Below are positions 34,564 through 43,471 of a DNA stretch of 59,842 nucleotides, in pieces. The DNA lies in NCBI GenBank assembly GCA_934418125.1, contig CAKRWT010000016.1:1-59842 (forward strand). The letters are read 5' to 3'. A program made the translations under genes and the position numbers. This DNA comes from an uncultured Lachnospiraceae bacterium. GTDB lineage: Bacteria; Bacillota; Clostridia; Lachnospirales; Lachnospiraceae. The first letter of the stretch is position 1; each line of letters opens with the position of its first letter. The notes beneath the pieces were generated by a model. That model ran no database searches, was not told the DNA's origin, and was given only the letters and a program-made list of their open reading frames with translations.

Positions 34564-35555
34564 ATCAGATGTAGCAGGGCAGTATAAGTCTGGATAAGCA
34601 TTTCCGGGTTTTGTATCTTTTTCAGCAGAGAGGAGCCGGCACGGGTGCCGAGGCTGTACATGTCAATATCTACGACTGTAAGGGAAGGCGTGATTAAAGG
34701 CGCATAAGGGTAGTTGTCGAAAGATATGATGGAAATATCCTCAGGAATCCGCAGATGACATTGCTGGATTGCCTGGATGACGCCCACGGCGATGAGACTG
34801 TTAAAGCACAAAATGCTGTCGGGAGGCTCCGGCAGCCGTAGAAGTGCTGTGGTGCGTTGAATGATTTCTTCGAGACTGGAAGAAGTAGGGATGACATAAG
34901 CATCGTAGGAAGAGAGACTGTTGCGTGCCAGAGACAGTCGGTATCCCAGAAAACGATCCTTGTAAATATTGTCTTTGTCGGAGCCTCCGACAAAGGCAAT
35001 TTTTTTATGCCCAAGAGAAACCAAATGCGTGATTGCCAGACTGGAAGACAGTGAGTGATTGGTGTCAATCCAGGACAACATGGAATCAAAAGCAGGTTTT
35101 CCGATACAGACATGGGGAAAATCGGTAGCCAACAGTATTTTTTCGATAGAGGGAGTTACATAATAGCCGTTAATCAGAATACCATCTGCTGTTTTGGACT
35201 GAATGGCGGTAATAATCTGTTCTTCTGCCTTTTCCCTGGAACGATCCAAATCCAACAGACCGAGGAAATATCCTTTTTTGCGCAGCTCATGCGAAGAACC
35301 GGAGATAATGTCGAACATATGAGGATTCTCATAGGGACGTCCCTTGTAAAAACTGTCAGCATAGAGGATGGTCATGCTGCTTTTCTTTACCAGAGATACT
35401 GCGGAAGAATTGGGGACGTAATTCAGTTCAGCAACTGCATCCTGAATCCTTTTGTAAGTGGAAGAGGAGACGTGCATCTGGTTGTTCAGCACTCTGCTGA
35501 CTGTGGAAATAGATACATTGGCTTTTCTTGCTACATCCTTGATTGTTGCTGCCAT
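34524..35555 (-). CDS. LacI family transcriptional regulator of maltodextrin genes
   Basis: A 343-residue LacI/GalR repressor. The N-terminal helix-turn-helix is ATIKDVARKANVSISTVSRVLNNQMHVS, followed by the hinge and a periplasmic-binding-like effector domain. It is divergent from the malE-type operon, and AAAACGTTT half-palindromes lie before both genes, so it most likely represses that operon and itself in the absence of a maltodextrin inducer. The start at 35555 follows GGAGGA by a normal distance and gives the usual N-terminus; the frame is open upstream without family residues. Confidence 0.92.
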   Translation of the reverse strand: MAATIKDVARKANVSISTVSRVLNNQMHVSSSTYKRIQDAVAELNYVPNSSAVSLVKKSSMTILYADSFYKGRPYENPHMFDIISGSSHELRKKGYFLGLLDLDRSREKAEEQIITAIQSKTADGILINGYYVTPSIEKILLATDFPHVCIGKPAFDSMLSWIDTNHSLSSSLAITHLVSLGHKKIAFVGGSDKDNIYKDRFLGYRLSLARNSLSSYDAYVIPTSSSLEEIIQRTTALLRLPEPPDSILCFNSLIAVGVIQAIQQCHLRIPEDISIISFDNYPYAPLITPSLTVVDIDMYSLGTRAGSSLLKKIQNPEMLIQTYTALLHLIQRDSTVSHIEQS

Positions 35556-35574
35556 CCAGGAGTCCTCCATTGGT

Positions 35575-35723
35575 AAAACGTTTGCGTAAATTGTGCACTT
35601 TTTATAGGCTGTTTCGTTGCTATTTTGCAGTCGTTCTGCTATTTTTAGTATATCGAATTCGCAAGGAAGATTCAATACTTTTCAAGCATAGCGCTGTGTT
35701 TTATGAAAGTAGAAAAACGTTTT
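35575..35723. promoter_or_regulatory. LacI operators between regulator and maltodextrin operon
   Basis: AAAACGTTTG (35575-35584) lies just upstream of the LacI gene start. AAAACGTTTT (35714-35723), a perfect palindrome, lies 18 bases before the binding-protein gene. Central CG palindromes of this kind are typical for LacI-family regulators such as MalR and CcpA. CcpA control cannot be excluded. Confidence 0.6.
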
Positions 35724-35740
35724 ATTAAAAGGAGGAAGCT

Positions 35741-37000
35741 ATGAAGAAAAAAATTGCAATGTTGCTCAGTTCACTTTTAGTAGTATCCATGTTGAGTGGA
35801 TGCGGATCAGAGACAACCGCAACAAATACAGAGAGTAATACCACAACAGGAACCGAAAATACACAGACTGCAGCAGAACAGACAGAGCCGGTAAATATTA
35901 CCATATGGCACTGCGCAGATGCCACTATCGCCGACACATTACAAAAACAGGCCGATACGCTGGCACCGGAGATTGTAGTAACTTTTGAGAGAAAAGAAAA
36001 TATGTCTGATGCCCTAAAATTAGTGGGAGATGATCTGGAAAGTGCACCGGATATGTTTTTGTGGGCGCATGATAAAGTAGGAACTTTTGCACAGATGGGA
36101 ATTTTGTCGCCCATTACTGATGTGCTGTCAGAGGATGAACTGGCAGATTTTCTCCCTATGACATTAAGTGCCGGAGAATATCAGGGAAATAAATATCAAT
36201 TGCCGCTGTACTATGAAGCATTGCTGTTTATGTACAATAAGGATTTGATGGAGACAGCACCGGAGACCACGGATGAACTGCTGGCACTTATGGAGAGTGA
36301 AACCCAGGCAGATCAGTATGTCTTTGTGGAACAGCACTCCACGGCTTACAATGCAGCAGCATGGATTCAGGGGTTTGGTGGGTATTTGATTAACGAGGAC
36401 AGAGAACCCGGACTGAATCTGCCCCAGACGGTAGAGGCTATGGAATATCATAAACAGTTTGTGTCTTATATGCCGGCGGATGGAGAATACAATACCGTGA
36501 CTACATTGTTTACAGAAGGGAAAGCAGCCAGTACCATAGGAGGTCCCTGGCTGGTACCGGGTATCAAAGAAGCCGGTATTAACCTGGGGATTGCATCGAT
36601 GCCGATTCTGCCGAATGGCACATCTCTGACACCTTTCTCCGGAGTACAGGGCATTCATGTGCTGAAGCATGCGGCAGAAACGAAAAAGGAGGCACTGGCA
36701 GAAGTACTGAAGGTACTGGGCTCCAAGGAAACCGGTGTGTCACTGGCAAATGCTGCAAGCTGTGCACCTGCCAACAGCAAATCTTATGAAGATACATCTG
36801 TATCAGAGAATGAAATGATTATGGCCCTGAAGACCATATCGGGCAATGTAGTACCTATGCCCAACATACCGGAGATGGATGTGATGTGGTCGGTAACAGA
36901 TGATTTACTGGCAGCAGTGAATAAGCGTGGAGAAGATGTACAGACGGTTTGTGATGCACATCAGAAAGAAGCCTTGGAACAAATTTCCGCAATGCAGTAA
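35741..37000 (+). CDS. Maltodextrin ABC transporter substrate-binding lipoprotein
   Basis: A 419-residue family 1 solute-binding protein (MalE type). A lipoprotein signal peptide ends in LSGC (Cys 21), followed by a Thr/Glu-rich linker and a binding domain with VNITIWHCADATIADTLQKQ, PLYYEALLFMYNKDL and VQGIHVLKHA. It would capture maltose or maltodextrins outside the membrane and hand them to the two permeases downstream. AAGGAGG precedes the ATG. The downstream GH13 enzyme supports alpha-glucan oligosaccharides as substrate. No ATPase gene is in the operon, so a shared MsmK-type ATPase is expected elsewhere. Confidence 0.92.
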   Translation: MKKKIAMLLSSLLVVSMLSGCGSETTATNTESNTTTGTENTQTAAEQTEPVNITIWHCADATIADTLQKQADTLAPEIVVTFERKENMSDALKLVGDDLESAPDMFLWAHDKVGTFAQMGILSPITDVLSEDELADFLPMTLSAGEYQGNKYQLPLYYEALLFMYNKDLMETAPETTDELLALMESETQADQYVFVEQHSTAYNAAAWIQGFGGYLINEDREPGLNLPQTVEAMEYHKQFVSYMPADGEYNTVTTLFTEGKAASTIGGPWLVPGIKEAGINLGIASMPILPNGTSLTPFSGVQGIHVLKHAAETKKEALAEVLKVLGSKETGVSLANAASCAPANSKSYEDTSVSENEMIMALKTISGNVVPMPNIPEMDVMWSVTDDLLAAVNKRGEDVQTVCDAHQKEALEQISAMQ

Positions 37001-37038
37001 TTTCGCATATGTAATGACAGATAAGGAGTGAAAGCAGG

Positions 37039-37929
37039 ATGAAACGAGGAAAAAAGAAAGCATGGATTTACAGTATGCCGTTTCTGACCATAGTAGGGTT
37101 GATGATAGTAGTACCTTTATTGTATACCATAGAAATATCTTTTACCAATATGAGTATTTATCATTGGAAGGACTATCATTTTGTTGGACTGGATAATTAC
37201 AAAAAGGCATTATTGGCTTTTGATTCCGGGTTTCTTCCTGCATTTTTACGCACACTTTTATGGACGGTATCCAGTATGGCGCTGCAGTTGATTTTTGGCT
37301 TTTTTGTCGCTGTCGGACTGAATGTAAAGGGGTTAAAGCTCAGAAGGGTCTATAAGACTTTGCTGATTGTGCCATGGGCGATGCCAGCCTATGTATCCAT
37401 TCTGTTATGGCGTATGGGAATTTTTAATACGGAATTCGGATTGTTTAATCAGATTTTAAAACAGATTGGAGGTAAACCGGTAAATTTTCTGTCCACGAAC
37501 TGTATGGCATTTATCAGCTGTCTGGTAGTAAATCTATGGCTGGGAGTTCCGTATATGTTCACGATGATGGATGGTGCCATGCAGAGCATTGACAGGAGTA
37601 TCTATGAAAGTGCCCAACTGGATGGCGCAGGATTCTGGAAAAAACATTTCTATGTGACAATTCCGCAGATTCTTCCAATCCTGTTGCCCGTGATTATTAT
37701 GGCTACATTCACAGCATTTAAACAGTTTGACATTGTATATCTGATGACGATGCAGACCGGCTCCAAGACGGGAGCAGACATTAATACCGTAATCACCTAT
37801 GTATATGAAAAAGCCTTTATCACCAGCAATTATGGATATTCATCCGCAGTAGCATTTATTGTATTTTTGATTATACTGGTGTTTTACAAAACAATGAATC
37901 GAAGAGAATTTGTGGTCTCGGAACAGTGA
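37039..37929 (+). CDS. ABC transporter permease (MalF type)
   Basis: A 296-residue permease with six hydrophobic helices and the ATPase-coupling EAA-like loop in IYESAQLDGAGFWKKHFYVTIPQILPIL. It belongs to the carbohydrate-importer family that works as a heterodimer with the next gene product. It starts 38 bases after the binding-protein gene with an AAGGAG-type site. The stop is only 7 bases before the second permease start. Confidence 0.92.
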   Translation: MKRGKKKAWIYSMPFLTIVGLMIVVPLLYTIEISFTNMSIYHWKDYHFVGLDNYKKALLAFDSGFLPAFLRTLLWTVSSMALQLIFGFFVAVGLNVKGLKLRRVYKTLLIVPWAMPAYVSILLWRMGIFNTEFGLFNQILKQIGGKPVNFLSTNCMAFISCLVVNLWLGVPYMFTMMDGAMQSIDRSIYESAQLDGAGFWKKHFYVTIPQILPILLPVIIMATFTAFKQFDIVYLMTMQTGSKTGADINTVITYVYEKAFITSNYGYSSAVAFIVFLIILVFYKTMNRREFVVSEQ

Positions 37930-37936
37930 GGGGAAT

Positions 37937-38782
37937 ATGAAAAGAAAAAAAATGAAAGAAAAGGGAAAGCTGATATTGCTGAATATAGGATTCATTTTAC
38001 TTTCTTTCCTGACCTTGATTCCTATCCTGTATGCATTCAGTATATCCATCAGTGGAAGTAACAGCATTATTTCCACAGAATTTCATGTATTGCCGAAGAC
38101 AATTACTATGGACCATTATATTACGATTCTGACGGAGAGACCTTTCGGAAGATGGTTTGTGAACAGTCTTCTGTTAAGTGCTCTGACTGTTCTGTTAACC
38201 ATGCTGGTGTCGGTGCCGGCGGCATATGTATTTTCCAGAATGCGGTTTGCCGGACGACAGAGAACTTTACATATTTTACTGGTGTTAAATGCGTTCCCGG
38301 CAATCCTTTCCATGTTTGCTATTTATCGGATTATTAAGATTATGAATCTGATGAATTCTTACACAGGACTGGTTTTTATCTATGCGGGCAGCATGGCCAT
38401 TTTTGTTTTTTGGAATATGAAGGGGTATTTTGACAGTATTCCGGAGGCCATCGAGGATGCAGCGAGAATTGATGGTGTGAATGACAGACAACTGATTACG
38501 AAGATTGTCATGCCACTGGCGAGACCAAGCATTATCATTTCTTCTGTGCTGGTGGTAATTTATGTATGGAATGAATATGTTTTCAGCACAGTATTTTTGT
38601 CGGGAGCAGAGAAAAATACATTAGCAGTAGGCCTGTATTCTCTGCAGGCTACGGACTATACACGAAACTGGCCGCTTTTTTCAGCAGCGGCAATTCTGAC
38701 AACACTTCCTGTATTGATTCTGTTTTTCCTGGTGCAGAAATACATGGTATCAGGATTGTCTTCGGGAGGTGTAAAAGGTTAA
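37937..38782 (+). CDS. ABC transporter permease (MalG type)
   Basis: A 281-residue permease with six membrane helices. The EAA loop is in IEDAARIDGVNDRQLITKIVMPLARP, and VVIYVWNEYVFSTVFL is typical of MalG-type partners. It pairs with the upstream permease. The start at 37937 has GAGGGG four bases before it; upstream in-frame codons overlap the previous gene and are unlikely to be used. The GH13 gene follows after 15 bases. Confidence 0.92.
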   Translation: MKRKKMKEKGKLILLNIGFILLSFLTLIPILYAFSISISGSNSIISTEFHVLPKTITMDHYITILTERPFGRWFVNSLLLSALTVLLTMLVSVPAAYVFSRMRFAGRQRTLHILLVLNAFPAILSMFAIYRIIKIMNLMNSYTGLVFIYAGSMAIFVFWNMKGYFDSIPEAIEDAARIDGVNDRQLITKIVMPLARPSIIISSVLVVIYVWNEYVFSTVFLSGAEKNTLAVGLYSLQATDYTRNWPLFSAAAILTTLPVLILFFLVQKYMVSGLSSGGVKG

Positions 38783-38797
38783 AAGCAGGAGGAACTT

Positions 38798-40525
38798 ATG
38801 ATTTTACAAGAAGCGATTTTACATATACCGCTTTCGCAGTATGCTTTCGCCAACAGTGAGACGAATCTTACGATTCGTATCCGTGTGGCGAAGGACAATC
38901 TGGCAGATTGTATTCTTTGGTATGGAGACCGGGTACAGCCCAACGACCCAATTGCGTTTACCGCAATACGTATGAAAAAGATTTTGTCAGATATGTATTT
39001 TGATTATTATGATGCCACTTTTGAAACTCCGTATGACAGGGTATGCTATTATTTTGAGTTGAAGAATCCGGAAGAAACGAGATTTTACTATGCAGATATC
39101 TGTGCCAAATATCTTCCGGTTGAGAGAAGTGAATTTTATCAGTATCCGTTTATCCGCAGAGAGGAAATCTGTGAGGAGCCGGAATGGTTTCGGGAAGCGG
39201 TGGTCTACAATATTTTCCCGGACAGCTTTGCCAGTGGCTATCGTGAAATTACAGCGCAGGGAAAAGAGATGGAATGGAAAGACGGCATCCGGTTGAAAAG
39301 CCGCCTGGGAGGAACCATACAGGGGATTCGGCAAAATCTGGATTATATTCAGAACCTGGGATTCAATTGCATCTACCTGAATCCAATTTTCACGGCGGGC
39401 GAGTATCACAAATACGATTTGCTGGATTATTTTCATGTATCCCCCGATATGGGAACGAATGAAGAGTTCCGGGAACTGGTACAGGATATTCATAGCAGGA
39501 AAATGCATATTGTCATTGATGGTGTGTTCAATCACTGCAGCTGGTACTTTCCACAGTTCAGTGATGTGGTGGAAAAAGGAAAAAACTCCAAATATGTTGA
39601 TTGGTTTTATAAGCTTCCGTTTCCGGTAATCCGTCCGGTCACGGAAGAGGAAAAGCCGGAATACAGCTGCTTTGCTTATGAACGGAAGATGCCGAAACTG
39701 AATTCGTCCAACCCGGCGGAAAGAGCTTATTTTATGGAAGTATGCCGCTATTGGATTCGGGAATTTAAGGTAGATGGCTGGAGACTGGATGTGGCCAACG
39801 AAGTAGATCGGGGATTCTGGAGAGATTTCCGAAGGGCTGCGCACGAGGAGAACCCGGAGAGTGTCATGATTGGAGAGATTTGGGAAAGCTCGGAGACCTG
39901 GCTGAATGGAGATATGTTTGACTCTACCATGAATTATGATTTCCGGAAAAACTGCCGGGATTTCTTCGCCCTACGGAAGATTTCCACGGAGGAATTCCAT
40001 GACCGGATTGTGAAGATGCTTCTGAGGTATCGTACCGGAACGCTGGAGGGACAGCTGAATCTGCTGGACAGCCATGATGTCAACCGTTTCCTGTCATACT
40101 GTGAAGGAGATATAAGAAGACTACGACTGGCAGAGGTGTTTCTGTTTACCTCTCCGGGAATCCCCTGTGTGTTCTATGGAGATGAACTGGGAATGGATGG
40201 GAACAGCGAGGCAACGCTGCGCGGACCTATGCCGTGGGAAAAGCTGCAGGATAATAGGGATGATTTCTTTACCCGGTTGATTGCAATACGTAAGGAGCAT
40301 AAAGAACTAATCTATGGAGATTATACTTTGCGATATATGGATCAAGACGGAGGATATATTTATCAGAGAACCTGGGGAAATCGTAAAATTATAGTCTGCC
40401 TTAATAACGGAAGCGCAGCGATTGACCTGCAGCAGTATCTGGAAAATGGCAGCGTGCTTTTGAGTGAGTCCTATGAAAAGGAAAAGCTTGGAAGTATGGG
40501 ATACGTGATTCTGGAGATAAAATAA
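38798..40525 (+). CDS. GH13 alpha-amylase family enzyme (neopullulanase / cyclomaltodextrinase-like)
   Basis: A 575-residue enzyme with an N-terminal beta-sandwich (about 1-125, CBM34-like), a GH13 barrel and a C-terminal beta domain. The GH13 regions are visible: DGVFNHCS (I), DGWRLDVANEVD (nucleophile Asp about 331, II), MIGEIWE (acid/base Glu about 359, III) and LLDSHDVNRF (Asp about 426, IV). There is no signal peptide, so it would act on maltodextrins or cyclodextrins after import. The N-terminal domain and the operon position next to the importer favour neopullulanase or cyclomaltodextrinase activity over extracellular amylase. Confidence 0.92.
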   Translation: MILQEAILHIPLSQYAFANSETNLTIRIRVAKDNLADCILWYGDRVQPNDPIAFTAIRMKKILSDMYFDYYDATFETPYDRVCYYFELKNPEETRFYYADICAKYLPVERSEFYQYPFIRREEICEEPEWFREAVVYNIFPDSFASGYREITAQGKEMEWKDGIRLKSRLGGTIQGIRQNLDYIQNLGFNCIYLNPIFTAGEYHKYDLLDYFHVSPDMGTNEEFRELVQDIHSRKMHIVIDGVFNHCSWYFPQFSDVVEKGKNSKYVDWFYKLPFPVIRPVTEEEKPEYSCFAYERKMPKLNSSNPAERAYFMEVCRYWIREFKVDGWRLDVANEVDRGFWRDFRRAAHEENPESVMIGEIWESSETWLNGDMFDSTMNYDFRKNCRDFFALRKISTEEFHDRIVKMLLRYRTGTLEGQLNLLDSHDVNRFLSYCEGDIRRLRLAEVFLFTSPGIPCVFYGDELGMDGNSEATLRGPMPWEKLQDNRDDFFTRLIAIRKEHKELIYGDYTLRYMDQDGGYIYQRTWGNRKIIVCLNNGSAAIDLQQYLENGSVLLSESYEKEKLGSMGYVILEIK

Positions 40526-40534
40526 AAGAAAGAT

Positions 40535-40574
40535 AAAAGACCGGTGGTAAGCGATTACGGACCGGTCTTTTCAT
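40535..40574 (+). terminator. Terminator of the maltodextrin operon
   Basis: AAAAGACCGGT (40535-40545) pairs with ACCGGTCTTTT (40561-40571) just after the GH13 stop codon. Confidence 0.85.
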
Positions 40575-40789
40575 TTTGAGCTGGTTGTGTTATACTTTTG
40601 TGAAGTTTACTGACCATCTGCTCTGGTGATAATACCAGGAAATGATGATGCGTTTTTAAAATGCCCGTATTACGGCTTGAAGTATGGTAATTACCATTGC
40701 CTGCCTGAAAGGAAACGCACGATAAAAGACGAACAGAAGCAGGAAATAACAGAGTCAAGGAATAACAGAGCTAGAAAGCTGGTAAAAAA

Positions 40790-41020
40790 ATGAGGGAAAT
40801 GGAATTTAAGATGGAACGCCCCGGACTGTTGAAGAAGGGGGATAAAATTACCGTAACGGAAGGTGTTCTTCCCAGTAATTATTACTATACGATAGACCCC
40901 TCGCTGGCAATGTCCGGCAACTACCCTTTCCGGGAAAGAATGTTAGAGCGGGAAGGCGTGGTAACGGAAGTCCTGGAGAATGCCAGAGGATTCTATGTAA
41001 AGGCAAGATTTGGTGAATAA
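40790..41020 (+). CDS. Hypothetical protein of 76 residues
   Basis: A short soluble protein beginning MREMEFKMERPGLLKKGD with an SH3-like strand pattern (GDKITVTEGVL ... EGVVTEVLENARGFYVKARF) and a Tyr-rich middle. I do not recognise the family, but similar-looking short proteins occur in Lachnospiraceae. The start is uncertain, since the ribosome binding site is weak; two further in-frame ATG codons lie within seven codons. It lies 40 bases before ridA on the same strand. Confidence 0.55.
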   Translation: MREMEFKMERPGLLKKGDKITVTEGVLPSNYYYTIDPSLAMSGNYPFRERMLEREGVVTEVLENARGFYVKARFGE

Positions 41021-41060
41021 TTTCACTATCAAATAAGAACAGACAGAGGAGGACAACATT

Positions 41061-41438
41061 ATGTTAAAAAAAGTAGCAACAAGTAAAGCACCGGCAGCAA
41101 TCGGACCTTATTCCCAGGGTATTATCGCAGGAGATATGCTGTTTGCATCCGGACAGATTCCGATTAACCCGGCAACCGGCGAAATCACAGGAAAAGACAT
41201 TACGGAGCAGGCAACCCAGGCAATCGAGAATGTAGGTGCGATTCTGGCAGAGGCGGGATGCGACTATACCAAAGTAGTAAAGACCACCTGTTTCTTAGCA
41301 GAGATGGCAGACTTTGCAGCTTTTAACGCTGTTTATGAGAAGTATTTTACCGAGAAGCCTGCAAGAAGCTGTGTCGCAGTGAAGCAGTTACCAAAGGACG
41401 TTCTGTGTGAAGTAGAAGTCATTGCGTATCTGAAATAG
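41061..41438 (+). CDS. ridA: RidA family enamine/imine deaminase
   Basis: A 125-residue RidA (YjgF/YER057c/UK114) protein that hydrolyses reactive enamines and imines made by PLP enzymes. It has AIGPYSQGI near the N-terminus, LFASGQIPINP, and the substrate-binding Arg in KPARSCVAVKQLPKD, so an active archetypal RidA is expected. AGAGGAGG precedes the ATG. It lies just upstream of the shikimate kinase-like gene. Confidence 0.95.
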   Translation: MLKKVATSKAPAAIGPYSQGIIAGDMLFASGQIPINPATGEITGKDITEQATQAIENVGAILAEAGCDYTKVVKTTCFLAEMADFAAFNAVYEKYFTEKPARSCVAVKQLPKDVLCEVEVIAYLK

Positions 41439-41456
41439 AAAGGATACCTGGAAGCG

Positions 41457-41966
41457 ATGAAAAAGGGACAGACAACGAATGTGGTTCTGATTGGAATGCC
41501 GGGAGCCGGAAAAAGTACCGTAGGTGTGGTGCTGGCAAAGAAGCTGGGCTATGCCTTTCTGGATTCAGATTTGGTTATCCAGAGCAGGGAAGGAAAGCTT
41601 TTGCATGAGATTATTTCGGAGAAAGGTGTGGAAGGCTTCTGGCAGATTGAAGAAGAAGCCAACTGCTCCATTGACACCATCAGAACCGTGATTGCCACAG
41701 GCGGCAGTGTCATCTATGGTGCCAGAGCCATGGAACATTTTCAGAAGACTGCAGCCATCGTCTATCTGAAATTATCTTTGGAGGCGATTGCAGAACGACT
41801 GGGAGATTTGAATGAGCGGGGTGTTACTCTGAAAGAAGGGCAGGACCTGAAAGGACTCTACGAAGAACGAATCCCCCTGTATGAAAAGTATGCAGACATT
41901 ACCATAGACTGCGAAGGCTTATCCATTCGCGAAATAGTGGCAGAAATTGTAAAGAGAATTGCATAA
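41457..41966 (+). CDS. Shikimate kinase-like protein
   Basis: A 169-residue P-loop kinase with Walker A GMPGAGKST (about 14-22), DSDLVI, VIATGGSVIY and the late ERIPLYEKYADITI. These match shikimate kinase, which phosphorylates shikimate at position 3. Compared with E. coli AroK, the shikimate-binding Arg in GFRxRE is Trp here (EGFWQIEEE), and the GGG of ATGGGS is shortened to GG. It may be a divergent shikimate kinase or a paralogue with another substrate. The gene is 18 bases after ridA. A terminator follows. Confidence 0.75.
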   Translation: MKKGQTTNVVLIGMPGAGKSTVGVVLAKKLGYAFLDSDLVIQSREGKLLHEIISEKGVEGFWQIEEEANCSIDTIRTVIATGGSVIYGARAMEHFQKTAAIVYLKLSLEAIAERLGDLNERGVTLKEGQDLKGLYEERIPLYEKYADITIDCEGLSIREIVAEIVKRIA

Positions 41967-41990
41967 TATCAGAAAAGGTGCAGAAAATAA

Positions 41991-42030
41991 CAGAAAGAAT
42001 CATCCGAAGGGATGGGGCTTTCTGTTTTTT
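41991..42030 (+). terminator. Terminator between the kinase gene and spoVAE
   Basis: CAGAAAG (41991-41997) pairs with CTTTCTG (42018-42024), with an inner CATCC/GGATG stem and a run of six T. Confidence 0.75.
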
Positions 42031-42055
42031 ATTAAAGAAGACAAGGAGAAGGAAA

Positions 42056-42412
42056 ATGGATTATTTTAATGCGTTCTGGGTGGGGGGACTGATTTGTGTC
42101 CTGGTGCAGATTCTGATGGAAAAGACGAAGATGCTGCCGGGGCGGATTATGGTTTTGTTAGTCTGTCTGGGGGCACTCATCAGCTTTGTTGGCTGGTATG
42201 AGCCTTTTATGGAATATGCCGGAGCCGGAGCAAGTGTGCCGTTGTTAGGATATGGCAACATTTTGATGAAAGGGGTAAAGGAAGCGGTGTCACAGAATGG
42301 TTTTATTGGACTGTTCCAGGGCGGTTTCAAGACAGGTGCCGTAGGATGCTGCGCGGCACTGGTCTTTGGTTACCTTGCCAGTCTGGTGTTTAAACCAAAA
42401 CCGAAAAAATAA
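42056..42412 (+). CDS. spoVAE: Stage V sporulation protein AE
   Basis: A 118-residue protein with three or four hydrophobic helices of the SpoVAE family, with FWVGGLICVLVQILMEKTKM, GAGASVPLLGYGNILMKG and GFKTGAVGCCAALVFGY. It is part of the dipicolinic acid channel. It lies alone, 7.5 kb from spoVAD and 18 kb from spoVAA-AB-AC. The start at 42056 has AAGGAGAAGG upstream. I could not identify a clear sigma-G promoter because a terminator occupies most of the gap. Confidence 0.95.
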   Translation: MDYFNAFWVGGLICVLVQILMEKTKMLPGRIMVLLVCLGALISFVGWYEPFMEYAGAGASVPLLGYGNILMKGVKEAVSQNGFIGLFQGGFKTGAVGCCAALVFGYLASLVFKPKPKK

Positions 42413-42495
42413 AGGAAAAAAGTTGAAGACAATGAAACGGTTCTGTCGTTATAATGATTAGAGTTGCTAAGGAAAGGAGGCAGATAGTTATCAAT

Positions 42496-43023
42496 GTGGT
42501 AAATGGAATGAACCGGGAAGAACAATTGGCGGCACTGATTGATTCTTACCAGAATCTTATTTTTTCTATTTGTTATAAGATGACATCCGACTATTTCGCC
42601 TCCGAGGATTTGGCGCAGGAAACGTTCCTATCTGCGTACAAGCATTTAGGCAGCTTTGATGGCAGATATGAAAAGGCGTGGCTTTGCACCATAGCTGCCA
42701 ACAAGTGCCGGGATTATCTGCAAAGTGCAGGCAGGCGAAGCATTCCTATGGAGGAGATTGAGATGGGGGAGCAGGGCGATTCCAGACAGACTCCGGAGCA
42801 TCTGTGTCTGGAAGAGGAAGTCCGACAGACGTTACTTGCACGCTGTAAGGCATTGAAGCCACCCTATGATGAAATTGCCAGACTGTATTATTACGAAGAA
42901 CTGGATGCCAGTGAGATTGCACAGAAAAAGGATATGAAGGTTAAGACGGTGCAGACGCAAATCTACCGTGCCAGGGCAATGTTACGCAAGGCGTATGGAA
43001 AGGAGAGGGCGTATGATACATAG
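42496..43023 (+). CDS. ECF-type RNA polymerase sigma factor
   Basis: A sigma-70 family factor of about 175 residues with only regions 2 and 4: YQNLIFSICYKMTSDYFASEDLAQETFLSAY (region 2) and YYEELDASEIAQKKDMKVKTVQTQIYRARAML (region 4 helix-turn-helix). The strong AAAGGAGG at 42473-42480 lies downstream of the in-frame ATG at 42454, so translation more likely starts at the GTG at 42496 or the ATG at 42508. It heads a four-gene operon, with the anti-sigma-like gene overlapping its end. It may respond to envelope stress. Confidence 0.9.
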   Translation: MVNGMNREEQLAALIDSYQNLIFSICYKMTSDYFASEDLAQETFLSAYKHLGSFDGRYEKAWLCTIAANKCRDYLQSAGRRSIPMEEIEMGEQGDSRQTPEHLCLEEEVRQTLLARCKALKPPYDEIARLYYYEELDASEIAQKKDMKVKTVQTQIYRARAMLRKAYGKERAYDT

Positions 43024-43471
43024 TTTCGAAGAAAAAGAACAAAGCAGCATGGAGCAGACGGACTTCTCTGTTCCTATGAGTGATGAACAGATTGCACGGC
43101 TCATTGCAGAAGTGGAAGAGCAGGAGATGCTGCCTGCCCCGGTACATCTGAAAGAAAATGTGCTTGGCAGGGTCAGAAGACAGAAGCGGGTAGAACGGGA
43201 AAAGAAGCTGTTTTCCTATCGTGCCCAGGTACTGGTAACCGTTGCAGCAGCCCTTACCGTCCTGCTTCTGATACCATCCGGAAAACAACAAACTGTTGTA
43301 CAAGGGAAAACGTTAGAACAGATGGCACAGATAAGACAAGAGAACCGGGAAAATGACTGGCAGAAGTACCAGAAACAGGAAGAGCGGAAGTGGGAAAACA
43401 AAGAGAAGTATACGATTGAAAATATGATTGCAGCTTTATTAGAAAAGGGAGGACTAAGTGATGAAAAGTAA
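43013..43471 (+). CDS. Anti-sigma factor-like single-span membrane protein
   Basis: A 152-residue protein with a cytoplasmic N-terminal part (about 1-65), one transmembrane helix (about 72-88) and a charged outer part with a coiled-coil look (QENRENDWQKYQKQEERK). Its position, overlapping the ECF sigma gene by 11 bases, and its topology fit an anti-sigma factor, but no zinc-binding HxxxCxxC motif is seen, so it would not be a ZAS-type. Function is inferred mainly from context. GGAGAGGG precedes the ATG at 43013. Confidence 0.7.
   Translation: MIHSFEEKEQSSMEQTDFSVPMSDEQIARLIAEVEEQEMLPAPVHLKENVLGRVRRQKRVEREKKLFSYRAQVLVTVAAALTVLLLIPSGKQQTVVQGKTLEQMAQIRQENRENDWQKYQKQEERKWENKEKYTIENMIAALLEKGGLSDEK

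Noticed and set aside
42423..42455. ECF-sigma-type autoregulatory promoter (TGAAAC then CGTT)
   Set aside because: The motifs are only about 8 bases apart instead of about 16, so they cannot form a normal ECF promoter. The nearby TATAAT also lacks a -35 at proper distance.
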